Program-made: the position numbers and the translations under genes
Origin: Methanobrevibacter thaueri
GTDB lineage: Archaea > Methanobacteriota > Methanobacteria > Methanobacteriales > Methanobacteriaceae
Direction of reading: 5' to 3'
NCBI RefSeq assembly: GCF_015062905.1
Contig: NZ_SUTK01000022.1
Span: 1-28,815, forward strand
DNA: 28,815 nucleotides
Notes under the pieces: model-generated
What the model saw: only the letters and a program-made list of their open reading frames with translations
The model's database searches: none
What the model was told of the DNA's origin: nothing
Part shown: positions 16,083 to 24,043 of the stretch, one piece after another
Numbering within the stretch: position 1 is the first letter of the stretch
Layout: the number at the start of each line of letters is the position of its first letter

Positions 16083-16193
16083 GAAGATACTTATCATAAA
16101 TGTTATTTAAATAGTTATTCAACAAACGATGTTTTTCAACCATTGAAACATTAATTAACTTAATTGACATACTAATATATAGAGATGATTAAT

Positions 16194-17333
16194 ATGACTA
16201 AGCTAGGTATGGGAATGATGAGACTTCCACTTTTGGATGAAAATGATCAGACAAGCATTGACATAGAACAGGTTAATAAGATGGTAGATGCATACATGGA
16301 TGCCGGATTCAACTATTTCGACACTGCATTCGTTTATCACGAAGGGGCAGGCGAACCGGCCTTCAAAAAAACCGTTGTTGACAGATATCCTCGTGATTCA
16401 TTTAAAATAGCTACAAAACTTCCATTGTTTGTTATCACAGAGGAGTCCCAACTGGAGCCGCTGTTTGCACAGCAGCTTGAAAACTGTGGTGTGGATTACT
16501 TTGATTATTACATGCTTCATAACGTGAGCGGATTCACTGAAACCGCCTGGAAGAATGTTGATTTATACTCTTTTATAGAAAATAAAAAGAAGGAAGGCAA
16601 AATCAAGCACATCGGATTGTCCACTCATGGGGATGCCGAATTTTTAGAGGAAATCCTATTTGAGCATCCTGAACTCGAATTTGTCCTGCTTCAGATAAAC
16701 TATCTTGACTGGGAAGATGAAAACATCGAAGCGAAGAAATGTCTTGATGTCGCCAAAAAATATGGCAAGCAGGTAATGATTATGGAACCGTATAAGGGCG
16801 GATTTTTGGCGGATGTTCCTGAAGATGCTGAAAAACTGATGAAACAACACAATCCCGACAGGTCAGTGGTTTCATGGGCAATGAGATTCGTGGCCAATCT
16901 TGATGCATGCGTTGTCCTTACCGGTGCAAGCAATCTTGAACAGCTTGAAAACAACATCGAGGAATTCAAGAATGCGGATCCTTTGGACGATAAGGAATTG
17001 GAAATCCTTGATGAGGTTTCAGAAATCATCAACAGCAACATCACCGTTGACTGTACAAAATGCAGATACTGTGTCGAGTCATGTTCTGAGGAAATAGACA
17101 TCGCAAGACTCTTTGACTTGTACAATAAGCACAAGATGCTTGAAAATGATGACTGGACTCAGTTCGGTAATGCCTATCTCAACTATTCCAAGCTTGACGG
17201 CGTAGGAATAGCTTCCGATTGCATAGAATGTGAATTATGTATAGAGGAATGCCCTCAATCCATCAATATTCCTGAAGTTTTAAAGGATGTTGCCAAAACC
17301 TTCGAAACTGAAATCTACGGATTTGAAAATTAA
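16194..17333 (+). CDS. Aldo/keto reductase with C-terminal [4Fe-4S] ferredoxin domain
   Basis: 379 residues from ATG 16194; an ATG three codons earlier (16185) lacks a ribosome-binding site. The N-terminal 270 residues are an aldo/keto reductase barrel with the catalytic set D43, Y48, K75 and H109 visible in FDTAFVYHE, ATKLP and MLHN. The last 100 residues carry two cluster motifs, CTKCRYCVESC and CIECELCIEECP. This fused type is common in anaerobes and methanogens, where electrons probably move between NAD(P)H, the clusters and an unknown carbonyl substrate. The product and substrate are not identifiable from context. Confidence 0.92.
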   Translation: MTKLGMGMMRLPLLDENDQTSIDIEQVNKMVDAYMDAGFNYFDTAFVYHEGAGEPAFKKTVVDRYPRDSFKIATKLPLFVITEESQLEPLFAQQLENCGVDYFDYYMLHNVSGFTETAWKNVDLYSFIENKKKEGKIKHIGLSTHGDAEFLEEILFEHPELEFVLLQINYLDWEDENIEAKKCLDVAKKYGKQVMIMEPYKGGFLADVPEDAEKLMKQHNPDRSVVSWAMRFVANLDACVVLTGASNLEQLENNIEEFKNADPLDDKELEILDEVSEIINSNITVDCTKCRYCVESCSEEIDIARLFDLYNKHKMLENDDWTQFGNAYLNYSKLDGVGIASDCIECELCIEECPQSINIPEVLKDVAKTFETEIYGFEN

Positions 17334-17395
17334 GTAACTTTTAATAATATTAAACTATATATTTATTAATAGTTAGTTTATATGAGGTTTTTATT

Positions 17396-17746
17396 ATGAT
17401 ACCTGGCATGAACAAAAAACAGATGAAGCAGATGGAAAGACAAATGAAAAAGATGGGCATGAAAATGGAAGACCTTCCAGGAGCCCTTGAAGTCATAATC
17501 CGTTTTGAAGATAAGGAATTAATCATCGATAATCCTAGTGTTAGTCTAATGAATGTTATGGGACAGGAAACCTATCAAATCGAAGGTAAGGCCCGTGAAG
17601 TGGAATTGGAATATGAAGTAGAAATCCCTGATGAAGATGTGGAAATGGTGGCTAACAGCGCCGGCGTTAGTGAAGATGAGGCAAGGCAAGCTTTAGAAGA
17701 ATGCAAAGGGGATCTTGCAGAAGCCATCATGAAATTGAATCAATAG
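17396..17746 (+). CDS. nac: Nascent polypeptide-associated complex protein (archaeal NAC alpha)
   Basis: 116 residues. The N-terminus is a Met- and Lys-rich ribosome-binding helix (MNKKQMKQMERQMKKMGMKM). The NAC beta-barrel follows at about 28-75 (ALEVIIRFEDKELIIDNPSV, then QTYQI-like QETYQIEG). A UBA domain ends the protein (VANSAGVSEDEARQALEECK). Archaeal NAC is a homodimer that binds ribosomes and shields emerging chains. The length and domain order are exactly those of the family. The metallophosphoesterase gene starts five bases after the stop, so the two are cotranscribed. Confidence 0.96.
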   Translation: MIPGMNKKQMKQMERQMKKMGMKMEDLPGALEVIIRFEDKELIIDNPSVSLMNVMGQETYQIEGKAREVELEYEVEIPDEDVEMVANSAGVSEDEARQALEECKGDLAEAIMKLNQ

Positions 17747-17751
17747 ATAAC

Positions 17752-18495
17752 ATGACTTTGATTGCACACATTTCCGACCTGCACATATCCGATTCAACCT
17801 TTGATGAGGATATGTTCCTGAAGGCTGTAAGCGAAATAAACAATTTGCAGCCGGACATGATAATCTTAACCGGAGATTTGACTGAACACGGTTATTATGT
17901 CGAATTTGAAAAGGCAACAAAATATTTGGAAATGTTTGAAGCTCCATTATTTGCAGTTCCAGGAAATCATGATGCCCGTAATCTGGGTTATCAGACATTT
18001 GAAGAGTTGGTCGGTGAAAAAAGCTGGAAATTAACAATGGATGGTAATTTCACAGTAATGGGACTTGACAGCAGTTCTCCAGATGAGGACAAGGGTCATG
18101 TCGGAACCCCTCAGCACATGTGGCTGGAACATCAGTTGGATGAATGTGTAATCAATGAGCATTTCTCCATTGTTGCCCTGCACCATCATGTTGTGTCCAT
18201 CCCTCAGACAGGGCGTGAACGCAATGTCTTGTCAGATGCGGGAGATATTTTAAAGACTCTGACAACTCATGAGGTCGATTTGGTCTTGTCAGGACATAAG
18301 CATGTTCCAAATATATGGAAAATAAATGAAACCATTATTGTCAATGCAGGCTCTCTTTCCTCTTTAAAGCTCAGAGGCAAAAATAAAAACTCATATAATG
18401 TTTATAACATCTCAGAAGAGGATATCGAAATCTATTTAAATGAAGTAAATGGCGAAAAATTTTTATTTGGAAAATATCCAAGAAATAAATTATAA
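17752..18495 (+). CDS. Calcineurin-like metallophosphoesterase
   Basis: 247 residues from ATG 17752, just after nac; an earlier frame start at 17701 lies within nac and is rejected. The five metallophosphoesterase motifs are present: D9 and H11 in SDLH, D42 in TGDLTEHG, N72 and H73 in PGNHD, a histidine in ALHHH, and SGHKH near residue 180. This order is that of the cyclic-nucleotide phosphodiesterase / Icc-like class. The enzyme hydrolyses a phosphodiester or phosphomonoester with two metal ions in the cytoplasm. Natural substrate unknown. A nucleotide substrate is interesting given the cyclase-like gene at 19577, but that is only proximity. Confidence 0.92.
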   Translation: MTLIAHISDLHISDSTFDEDMFLKAVSEINNLQPDMIILTGDLTEHGYYVEFEKATKYLEMFEAPLFAVPGNHDARNLGYQTFEELVGEKSWKLTMDGNFTVMGLDSSSPDEDKGHVGTPQHMWLEHQLDECVINEHFSIVALHHHVVSIPQTGRERNVLSDAGDILKTLTTHEVDLVLSGHKHVPNIWKINETIIVNAGSLSSLKLRGKNKNSYNVYNISEEDIEIYLNEVNGEKFLFGKYPRNKL

Positions 18496-18558
18496 ATTAA
18501 ATTTAAATATAAGATAAAATATATACTAATAAACTGAATTGAATTTTTAGGTGATATT

Positions 18559-19584
18559 ATGAAAGTGGTCGTAGATGCTTCTAATGTAGCTCATCATGTT
18601 AAAAATCAGAACGGACAGCCTCAAATGTCCAATATTCTTGCTGCTGTTAAAGCATTGGAAGAAAGTGAAGATGAATTTGTAATTATTGCTGATGCATCAC
18701 TTCGTCATGATATTGATGATAAGGAAAAATTTATTAAACTGCTGGAAAATGATAATGTGGAAGAAGTTCCGGCAGGTAATGATGCAGACCATTTTATATT
18801 GGAAATTGCAACTCGTGAAAGAGCTAAAATCCTATCAAATGATAAATTCAGAGATTATGCTGCTGAATTTAGAAATGTTTCTTCAATGAGAATACCATTC
18901 ATTATCGACCATGGCAGACTCACTTTTGGAAAGCCGAAAAAACCTAAAAAAGATAAGAATATCCTACAGCATATCTGTGATGAAATTATCAAGGAATTGA
19001 ACTTTAAAAAATGGGAAATCTACACCGGCAAGGAAGGGTTGGAAATTTCCCCATTAAATATAGCCAAACAGGCTATCATTCGTATCGACAATGAAAATAA
19101 TGCAGAATCTAAGTTAGAAAACATTTTCGCCAAAATACCTATGTTCAATAAGATTGTGGAAATGGTGGATGATGTAGAAATCGCTGCTCCATATGTTATT
19201 TTCGTATTGGTACACCCTAAAGATTATAAGATTGCTGTGAAAAATGCGGGTAACATCTCAGTCACTGTCGCAGACAGGTTAGGTCTTGAGAAAAAACCTT
19301 TAATCGCAGTAAGAAATGATTTGTTCACAAAACCTGGCACTTTTGAATTGAACATATTGCTTGCCGATGAAGTTACCGAAACCGCACCATATAACATTCT
19401 AGTGCGTGTAAGCGAGCATGATGAAGTGTTTATTAAAAGAAATTCAAGGAATATTGCAAGCACAATTGCCGGAAGGCTTGGATCTTGGAAATTCCCGTTC
19501 GTATCAGTAAAACCAGACATGTTTTTGGAAAGGCCTGGAGAGTTTGAAATAGAGCTGGAAAAAGGAGGGGACCTGGATGGTTAA
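18559..19584 (+). CDS. NYN/PIN-like (Zc3h12a-type) putative RNase with C-terminal tandem repeat
   Basis: 341 residues. The first 120 residues look like a NYN (PIN-fold) nuclease of the Zc3h12a type: VVVDASNVAH at the start (D6, N9), IIADASLRH (D45), DADHFI (D77) and SNDKFRDY (D95, D99), the spacing of the acidic metal site. A lysine-rich linker follows (about 127-135). Residues 210-275 and 276-341 are two copies of one domain; both start APY and share NI-T-A-RLG-K-P, D-F and PG-FE. I know no name for this domain. GGTGAT precedes the ATG and a TATA-like element lies at about 18517-18526. Its end overlaps the next gene by eight bases, with AGGAGG inside it, so the two are coupled. RNase activity is inferred from the fold. 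Confidence 0.8.
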   Translation: MKVVVDASNVAHHVKNQNGQPQMSNILAAVKALEESEDEFVIIADASLRHDIDDKEKFIKLLENDNVEEVPAGNDADHFILEIATRERAKILSNDKFRDYAAEFRNVSSMRIPFIIDHGRLTFGKPKKPKKDKNILQHICDEIIKELNFKKWEIYTGKEGLEISPLNIAKQAIIRIDNENNAESKLENIFAKIPMFNKIVEMVDDVEIAAPYVIFVLVHPKDYKIAVKNAGNISVTVADRLGLEKKPLIAVRNDLFTKPGTFELNILLADEVTETAPYNILVRVSEHDEVFIKRNSRNIASTIAGRLGSWKFPFVSVKPDMFLERPGEFEIELEKGGDLDG

Positions 19585-20779
19585 TAGTTTGACTAAGTTC
19601 TTTATTAGACTAACCACCAAGCTCAATCCAATTGCTGTGGGAACTAAATTTTTTCCGACAAATTCATTAGAAACCGAGTATGTGGAGTTATTCAACTATA
19701 CTCAAACAATTCTATTCGAGCTTGAAAAGGCCGAAATCACATCAGACACTATTCTGGAAAATCTCATTCGTGATGTAGGTGCTGAAAACCTTCCAAAGGA
19801 CTATACTTTTCATGAATTGCAACCGGCGGAAAATAAGATTGAAGAATATGCATTGGTAAGTAATATCATCATGGGTAGTGACCGTTACTTCTACATTGAA
19901 CTACCATATCCGTCCCGTTTGATTGACATTTTTGTCAAAATCATTCAAAATGAAAAGGGAGAAATTGTGGAAAAGACAGCTACAGAACTGGTTGCGAAAA
20001 TGTTAAGTAAAAACGATGCTATTCGTGTAGCCATTGAATTGATTGGAATCGGATTGTCTGAAGGAATTCAGGTTATTTCAGCTGTCGGAATGACAGGTGC
20101 CGCTTCAATTGAAAGGGCAATTCACTATACTCAGAGTGTTGGAAGCTTTCCAGGAATTGCATTTACCAAATTAGGCGGAGAATATGCGCTGGTATTTGAT
20201 TCACCATTCCTTCTTCAAGAATCCAGACCAGTTGATCTGGAAAATTATCTATTCATTGATTTAATTGATTCCACTAAATTCATCAACAAGAACGGAAGGA
20301 ATCAACTGGTTGAATTGATGACCGGAATCAAAAATTTCATCGAAACCGAATGTGAAGGTGAACTCGAAGGCTACAGGGAAGGCGGTGATGACTTCATTGC
20401 AAAATTCCCATCAAAGGATTTGGCAATCCGTGCAGGTCTTGATGCTGCTTGGTTTGCATTGGATAATGGTGCAAAAATCAGAGCGGGCGTTGGAAGAAGC
20501 AGACGTGAAGCAGGAGAAAGGGCTCAACTTGTAGATGATTTGGACTCTGCCGCTCCATTGTCTTTGGTTGTTTTTGAGTTGGCTAACGGTTTGTATGCTT
20601 ATAACATTCCATCCGAATTCACAAGGACTCTGATTAATTTGGTGGAAAATGAAAAACCGAAATTGATTGGAGTATTTGCATTTGTATTCATATTTGCTTA
20701 TGTGATGTCAATTTTGGGACTTGGAATGTTCAGTTTTATTGGGGTCATCCTTGCCCTAGTTTATGCGATTATCACTTAA
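19577..20779 (+). CDS. Membrane-anchored GGDD palm-domain protein (nucleotide-cyclase/GGDEF-like)
   Basis: 400 residues. Residues 1-215 are a charged domain I do not recognise. Residues 220-345 look like a nucleotidyl-cyclase palm: FIDLIDSTKFINKNG gives two acidic residues (D228, D231), then YREGGDDFIAKF (G269-D272), then IRAGVGRSRREAGERA. The same order, first Asp, GG-D-D/N/E, then AG-GR, occurs in archaeal GTP cyclohydrolase III, GGDEF enzymes and the Cas10 palm. Two hydrophobic helices (about 358-400) anchor the C-terminus in the membrane. AGGAGG (19564-19569) precedes the ATG, inside the upstream NYN gene. It may make a cyclic or linear nucleotide, or act as GTP hydrolase; the metal residues look intact. 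Confidence 0.75.
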   Translation: MVNSLTKFFIRLTTKLNPIAVGTKFFPTNSLETEYVELFNYTQTILFELEKAEITSDTILENLIRDVGAENLPKDYTFHELQPAENKIEEYALVSNIIMGSDRYFYIELPYPSRLIDIFVKIIQNEKGEIVEKTATELVAKMLSKNDAIRVAIELIGIGLSEGIQVISAVGMTGAASIERAIHYTQSVGSFPGIAFTKLGGEYALVFDSPFLLQESRPVDLENYLFIDLIDSTKFINKNGRNQLVELMTGIKNFIETECEGELEGYREGGDDFIAKFPSKDLAIRAGLDAAWFALDNGAKIRAGVGRSRREAGERAQLVDDLDSAAPLSLVVFELANGLYAYNIPSEFTRTLINLVENEKPKLIGVFAFVFIFAYVMSILGLGMFSFIGVILALVYAIIT

Positions 20780-20798
20780 TCAAAATGCGAGAAAAATC

Positions 20799-21209
20799 AT
20801 GAGACGAAAAAAAGACGATAAAAGAGTTTTAAGATCAGGAAATGGTCGCCAAAATAATTCCAAAAGAAGGTTTGGAAGGAATAAAAATAAGTTCAATAAT
20901 CGTCCGCCTAAATCTAGAGTGCAAAGGAACAGAAGACCTAAAAAGCCAAGAAAAAGTAGTGGAACTCTCATGTTCCTTGTCATACTTGCTTTGGTTGCAT
21001 TTGTCATAGGTGCTGGAATGGGTGTCTCTTTAAGTTTTGATGACGGTGATGATGGTCAGCCTCATTTTGAAAATGTAACAGAGGAAATGACTAAAAACGT
21101 GAACGGCTCTAAAGTTGTGGATTATGATAAGGAAGTCGATGGAATAGACTATAATGAAAATGGGTCTTCACAACTTAATACGCAGTATATACAAAGTAAT
21201 GAATACTAA
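20799..21209 (+). CDS. Basic single-pass membrane protein, unknown function
   Basis: 136 residues from ATG 20799; an ATG at 20763 overlaps the preceding gene and has no site. Residues 1-54 are very rich in Arg, Lys and Asn (RRKKDDKR, SKRRFGRNKNK, RNRRPKKPRK), as in nucleic-acid-binding tails. One membrane helix follows (about 55-79), then an acidic, Asn/Asp-rich tail of 57 residues. By the positive-inside rule the basic part is cytoplasmic and the tail outside. It lies 19 bases after the GGDD gene and 14 before argJ, so it is in the same apparent operon. No family recognised. The basic domain could tether RNA, DNA or the ribosome to the membrane. Confidence 0.75.
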   Translation: MRRKKDDKRVLRSGNGRQNNSKRRFGRNKNKFNNRPPKSRVQRNRRPKKPRKSSGTLMFLVILALVAFVIGAGMGVSLSFDDGDDGQPHFENVTEEMTKNVNGSKVVDYDKEVDGIDYNENGSSQLNTQYIQSNEY

Positions 21210-21223
21210 TTTTTGTGATTTTT

Positions 21224-22447
21224 ATGAATTTTATTAAAGAACTTGATGGAGGATTTTCAGTAATTGAAAATCTTAAAGTATCAGGGGCTCGTGAAGGAAA
21301 ATACGGTGTTACTATAATCGTTTCACCAAACAGTACTGCTTCAGCAGTATTCACTTCAAATAAAGTGGTTGCAGCTCCTGTTAAGTACACTCAGAATGTT
21401 TTAAAAAAAGGAATCATTTCAGCTGTATTCGTCAACAGTGGAAATGCCAATTGTTTCACTGGCAAGCAGGGATTTAAAGACTGTGAGACTTTAGTTGAAT
21501 TGGTATCTAATGACTTGAAAGTACCTAAAGATGAAATCGCCATTTCATCAACAGGGGTCATTGGACGTGAAATGCCGATAGATATCATTTCAAAGGTGGC
21601 TTATGAGTCCTTATCAAAGCTGGGCAGCAATCCAGAAAATTCTCTTGCAGCGGCCAAGGCCATAATGACAACTGATACATTTCCGAAGGAATGTGCTTTG
21701 GAGGTCACATTAACTTCCGGTGAGACTGTAAAAATCGCAGGAATCACTAAAGGAAGTGGAATGATTGCTCCAAATATGGGAACAATGCTTTCATTCATTG
21801 TAACCGATGCTGTAATTCCTGCAGATGAAATCAAAAAGGCACTCAAGGCGTCAGCCGATATCAGTTTCAACATGATTGTCGTCGACGGTGATGAAAGTAC
21901 CAACGACACATGTCTGATGATGGCAAATGGCGCATCAGGTGTTGAAGTCGTGAAGGATGGCGAAATGGATTCAAACTTCCAGGAAGCATTGAATTATTTA
22001 TGCATTGACTTGGCCAAAAAGATGGCCCGTGATGGTGAAGGGGCAACCAAATTCATTGAAGCCAATGTCTGCAATGCCAGAAATGATGAAGATGCAAGGT
22101 TGGCTGCAAAATCAATCATATCTTCCAGCTTATTCAAGTCCGCTGTATTTGGAGGAGATCCTAATTGGGGAAGAATTGTTTCAGCCATAGGATACTCAGG
22201 ATGTGACTTAAATCCTGACATTGTCACAATATCCATTGCAGATGACACAGATGATGTTGATTTGGTCAAAAACGGTGAAATTTTAGCATTTGAAGACACT
22301 CCATATCTTGAAAGGGCTGAAAAGATAATGCAGTCAAAAAACATCACTGTCAATATTGACATGGATCTGGGTGATGGTGAAGCTACTGCATGGGGTTGTG
22401 ATTTAACATACGATTATGTTAAAATTAATGCGGAATATACCACTTAA
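21224..22447 (+). CDS. argJ: Bifunctional ornithine acetyltransferase / N-acetylglutamate synthase
   Basis: 407 residues from ATG 21224, with TGTGATT as weak ribosome-binding site; a GTG at 21215 is less likely. Full-length ArgJ: VNSGNANCFTG, SSTGVIGREMP, TDTFPKE and GGDPNWGRI are present. The autocleavage site reads IAPNMGTMLSF, so T187 is the nucleophile and the residue before it is Gly instead of the usual Ala. The enzyme moves the acetyl group from N-acetylornithine to glutamate (and may also use acetyl-CoA) in cyclic arginine synthesis. It follows three genes of unknown function at close spacing, so its expression may depend on that transcript. Confidence 0.95.
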   Translation: MNFIKELDGGFSVIENLKVSGAREGKYGVTIIVSPNSTASAVFTSNKVVAAPVKYTQNVLKKGIISAVFVNSGNANCFTGKQGFKDCETLVELVSNDLKVPKDEIAISSTGVIGREMPIDIISKVAYESLSKLGSNPENSLAAAKAIMTTDTFPKECALEVTLTSGETVKIAGITKGSGMIAPNMGTMLSFIVTDAVIPADEIKKALKASADISFNMIVVDGDESTNDTCLMMANGASGVEVVKDGEMDSNFQEALNYLCIDLAKKMARDGEGATKFIEANVCNARNDEDARLAAKSIISSSLFKSAVFGGDPNWGRIVSAIGYSGCDLNPDIVTISIADDTDDVDLVKNGEILAFEDTPYLERAEKIMQSKNITVNIDMDLGDGEATAWGCDLTYDYVKINAEYTT

Positions 22448-22537
22448 AGAAAACCTTTAAATATCTTGAAAACAAATATTTTTTTGTTATAGATTTAATT
22501 CTAATTTTGTAATGATAAAATTTAAGGAGGGGAAAAT

Positions 22538-22642
22538 ATGGCAAAAGTTAAAGGAACTAATAGAAGGACCAGACAAAAAAGAAGTTATACCAAGCCTGGT
22601 AGTAAAAGAGGAAGAGGAGTAAAACAAACCTGGAAAAAATAA
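22538..22642 (+). CDS. Very basic microprotein, 34 residues
   Basis: ATG 22538 is preceded by AAGGAGGGG, the longest match to the 16S 3' end in the window, seven bases away. The product begins MAKVKGTNRRTRQKRSYTKP and ends VKQTWKK; about two in five residues are Lys or Arg. It has its own TATA-like region (about 22490-22515) and its own terminator. Such size, charge and translation signal suggest an abundant nucleic-acid- or ribosome-associated protein. It does not match eL41 or another small ribosomal protein I know. Confidence 0.75.
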   Translation: MAKVKGTNRRTRQKRSYTKPGSKRGRGVKQTWKK

Positions 22643-22662
22643 TCCTCTTATAACTTTTTTTT
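22612..22662 (+). terminator. Terminator after the 34-residue gene
   Basis: AAGAGGA (22612-22618, inside the gene) can pair with TCCTCTT (22643-22649, just after its stop), and eight T residues follow (22655-22662). The 24-base loop is long, so the T-run may be the main signal. Confidence 0.4.
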
Positions 22663-22755
22663 CTTATTTTAATTAATTTTTAAGTGTTATTTACAAACTT
22701 TCACATTGACAATAATTATATACTATTTTTTAAATATTATTATTTAGGTGATAAT

Positions 22756-23358
22756 ATGATGATGCCTGAAAACGGACATAGGGCTCATGGATTTTCAAGT
22801 GCATTTTTCCTGGATTCAGATGAAATCATTCAAGAGCTAAATTTAAAAGGAAATGAAACAATTATGGATGCCGGGTGCGGTGATGGCCATAATGCAATCA
22901 AAATTCTAGAAGATTACAATCACAAGGGAATAGTCTATGCAGTGGATGTCTATGATGCTTCAATTGAAGATATGGAAAAATATAAAAGTGAAAACAATGT
23001 TGAAAACCTAATCAATATAGAAGCGGACATTACCGAAGGAATCCCTGGAGTTGATGACGGATCTGTTGATGTTGTCTTGATGGTCAATGTTTTCCATGGT
23101 TTTAAAGCGTCAAGAAGGATTGACGAAGCGATTACTGAACTTTCAAGAATAATCAAAAATGATGGAAAAATTGCAATCATGGACTATAAGGCTTGGGATG
23201 TTCCAAAAGGACCTCCAACACCTGTGAGATCTTCTCCTGAAGAGATGGAACAGCTGTTCAATAAGCATGGTCTTAAAATGACCTACTTGAATGAGGAGAT
23301 AGGGGAAGATATTCCTGAAGGCAAATCCCACTACTTAATCATGTTTGAAAAGGAATAG
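22756..23358 (+). CDS. Class I SAM-dependent methyltransferase, tandem copy 1
   Basis: 200 residues from ATG 22756, chosen because GGTGAT (22747-22752) lies three bases before it; the frame is open further upstream but that part looks non-coding. The Rossmann SAM site is MDAGCGDGHNAI (motif I), followed by VYAVDVYDAS (motif II acidic residue), NIEADI and VDVVLMVNVFHGF (motif IV). Fold and length are those of small UbiE/Methyltransf_11-like enzymes. The substrate is unknown. It is closely related to the next gene, with the same C-terminal GKSHYLI signature. Confidence 0.88.
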   Translation: MMMPENGHRAHGFSSAFFLDSDEIIQELNLKGNETIMDAGCGDGHNAIKILEDYNHKGIVYAVDVYDASIEDMEKYKSENNVENLINIEADITEGIPGVDDGSVDVVLMVNVFHGFKASRRIDEAITELSRIIKNDGKIAIMDYKAWDVPKGPPTPVRSSPEEMEQLFNKHGLKMTYLNEEIGEDIPEGKSHYLIMFEKE

Positions 23359-23371
23359 CTTTTTTTTAATT

Positions 23372-23402
23372 GAGAGTTAAAAACTCTCCTAAACTTTTTT
23401 TT
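23372..23402 (+). terminator. Intrinsic-type terminator between the methyltransferase genes
   Basis: GAGAGTT (23372-23378) pairs with AACTCTC (23382-23388) around AAA, followed by eight T residues (23395-23402). It shows that the two methyltransferase genes are separate units, each with its own promoter. Confidence 0.65.
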
Positions 23403-23449
23403 GAAAATTTTAAATACTATTTTTTAAAGATTATAATTAAGGTGTAATT

Positions 23450-24037
23450 ATGGAGCATAGACATCATGGAAAATCAAGTGCGAATTTCTTAGATTCTGAT
23501 GAAATACTAAATGAATTAAATCTCAAGGGCAATGAAACCTTTTTGGATGCAGGATGTGGTGACGGTTACATTTCCAAAAGGGCAATTGAGAAATATCTTC
23601 CGGAAGGCAAGGTTTATGCAGTTGATGCTTATGCAGAATCCATCAGGGAGCTGCAGGAATATGTCGATGAAAACAATGTAAAAAATCTGATTCCCATCGA
23701 AGCTGACATTACCAAAACCATTCCGGGCGTAGGTGATGAATCCGTTGATGTAATATTAATGCTTAATGTTTTCCATGGATTTAAGGAATCCCGCCAAAAG
23801 GAAGATGTCATAAACGAATTAAACAGAATTACCAAATCAGACGGCAGAATTGCCATAATGGATTTCAAACCTATTGAAATGACTAGAGGTCCTCCTTTGG
23901 ACATTAGGATTTCACATGTTGAAATGGAAAAAATATTCAATGGTTATGGCCTTAAAAGGGATCATTTGACAGTTGATATTGGTGAAGAGAATCCCCAAGG
24001 TAAATCCCATTATTTAATCATATTTAAAAAGGAGTAG
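23450..24037 (+). CDS. Class I SAM-dependent methyltransferase, tandem copy 2
   Basis: 195 residues. SAM-binding motif LDAGCGDGYIS, then VYAVDAYAES, IPIEADI and VDVILMLNVFHGF line up with copy 1; by eye about half the residues agree. The N-terminus is short and His-rich (MEHRHHGKSSANFLDSDEI), parallel to copy 1's GHRAHGFSSAFFLDSDEI. AAGGTGTAATT precedes the ATG. A TATA-like ATTTTAAATA (about 23407-23416) gives it its own promoter. tarI begins six bases after its stop, so this copy may be in the tar-like operon. Substrate unknown. Confidence 0.87.
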   Translation: MEHRHHGKSSANFLDSDEILNELNLKGNETFLDAGCGDGYISKRAIEKYLPEGKVYAVDAYAESIRELQEYVDENNVKNLIPIEADITKTIPGVGDESVDVILMLNVFHGFKESRQKEDVINELNRITKSDGRIAIMDFKPIEMTRGPPLDIRISHVEMEKIFNGYGLKRDHLTVDIGEENPQGKSHYLIIFKKE

Positions 24038-24043
24038 GTTCAC

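Noticed and set aside
16129..16151. ATGTTTTTCAA/TTGAAACAT repeat between tag and the aldo/keto reductase
   Set aside because: The arms differ in length by two bases and the region is AT-rich, so it is too weak for a separate call.
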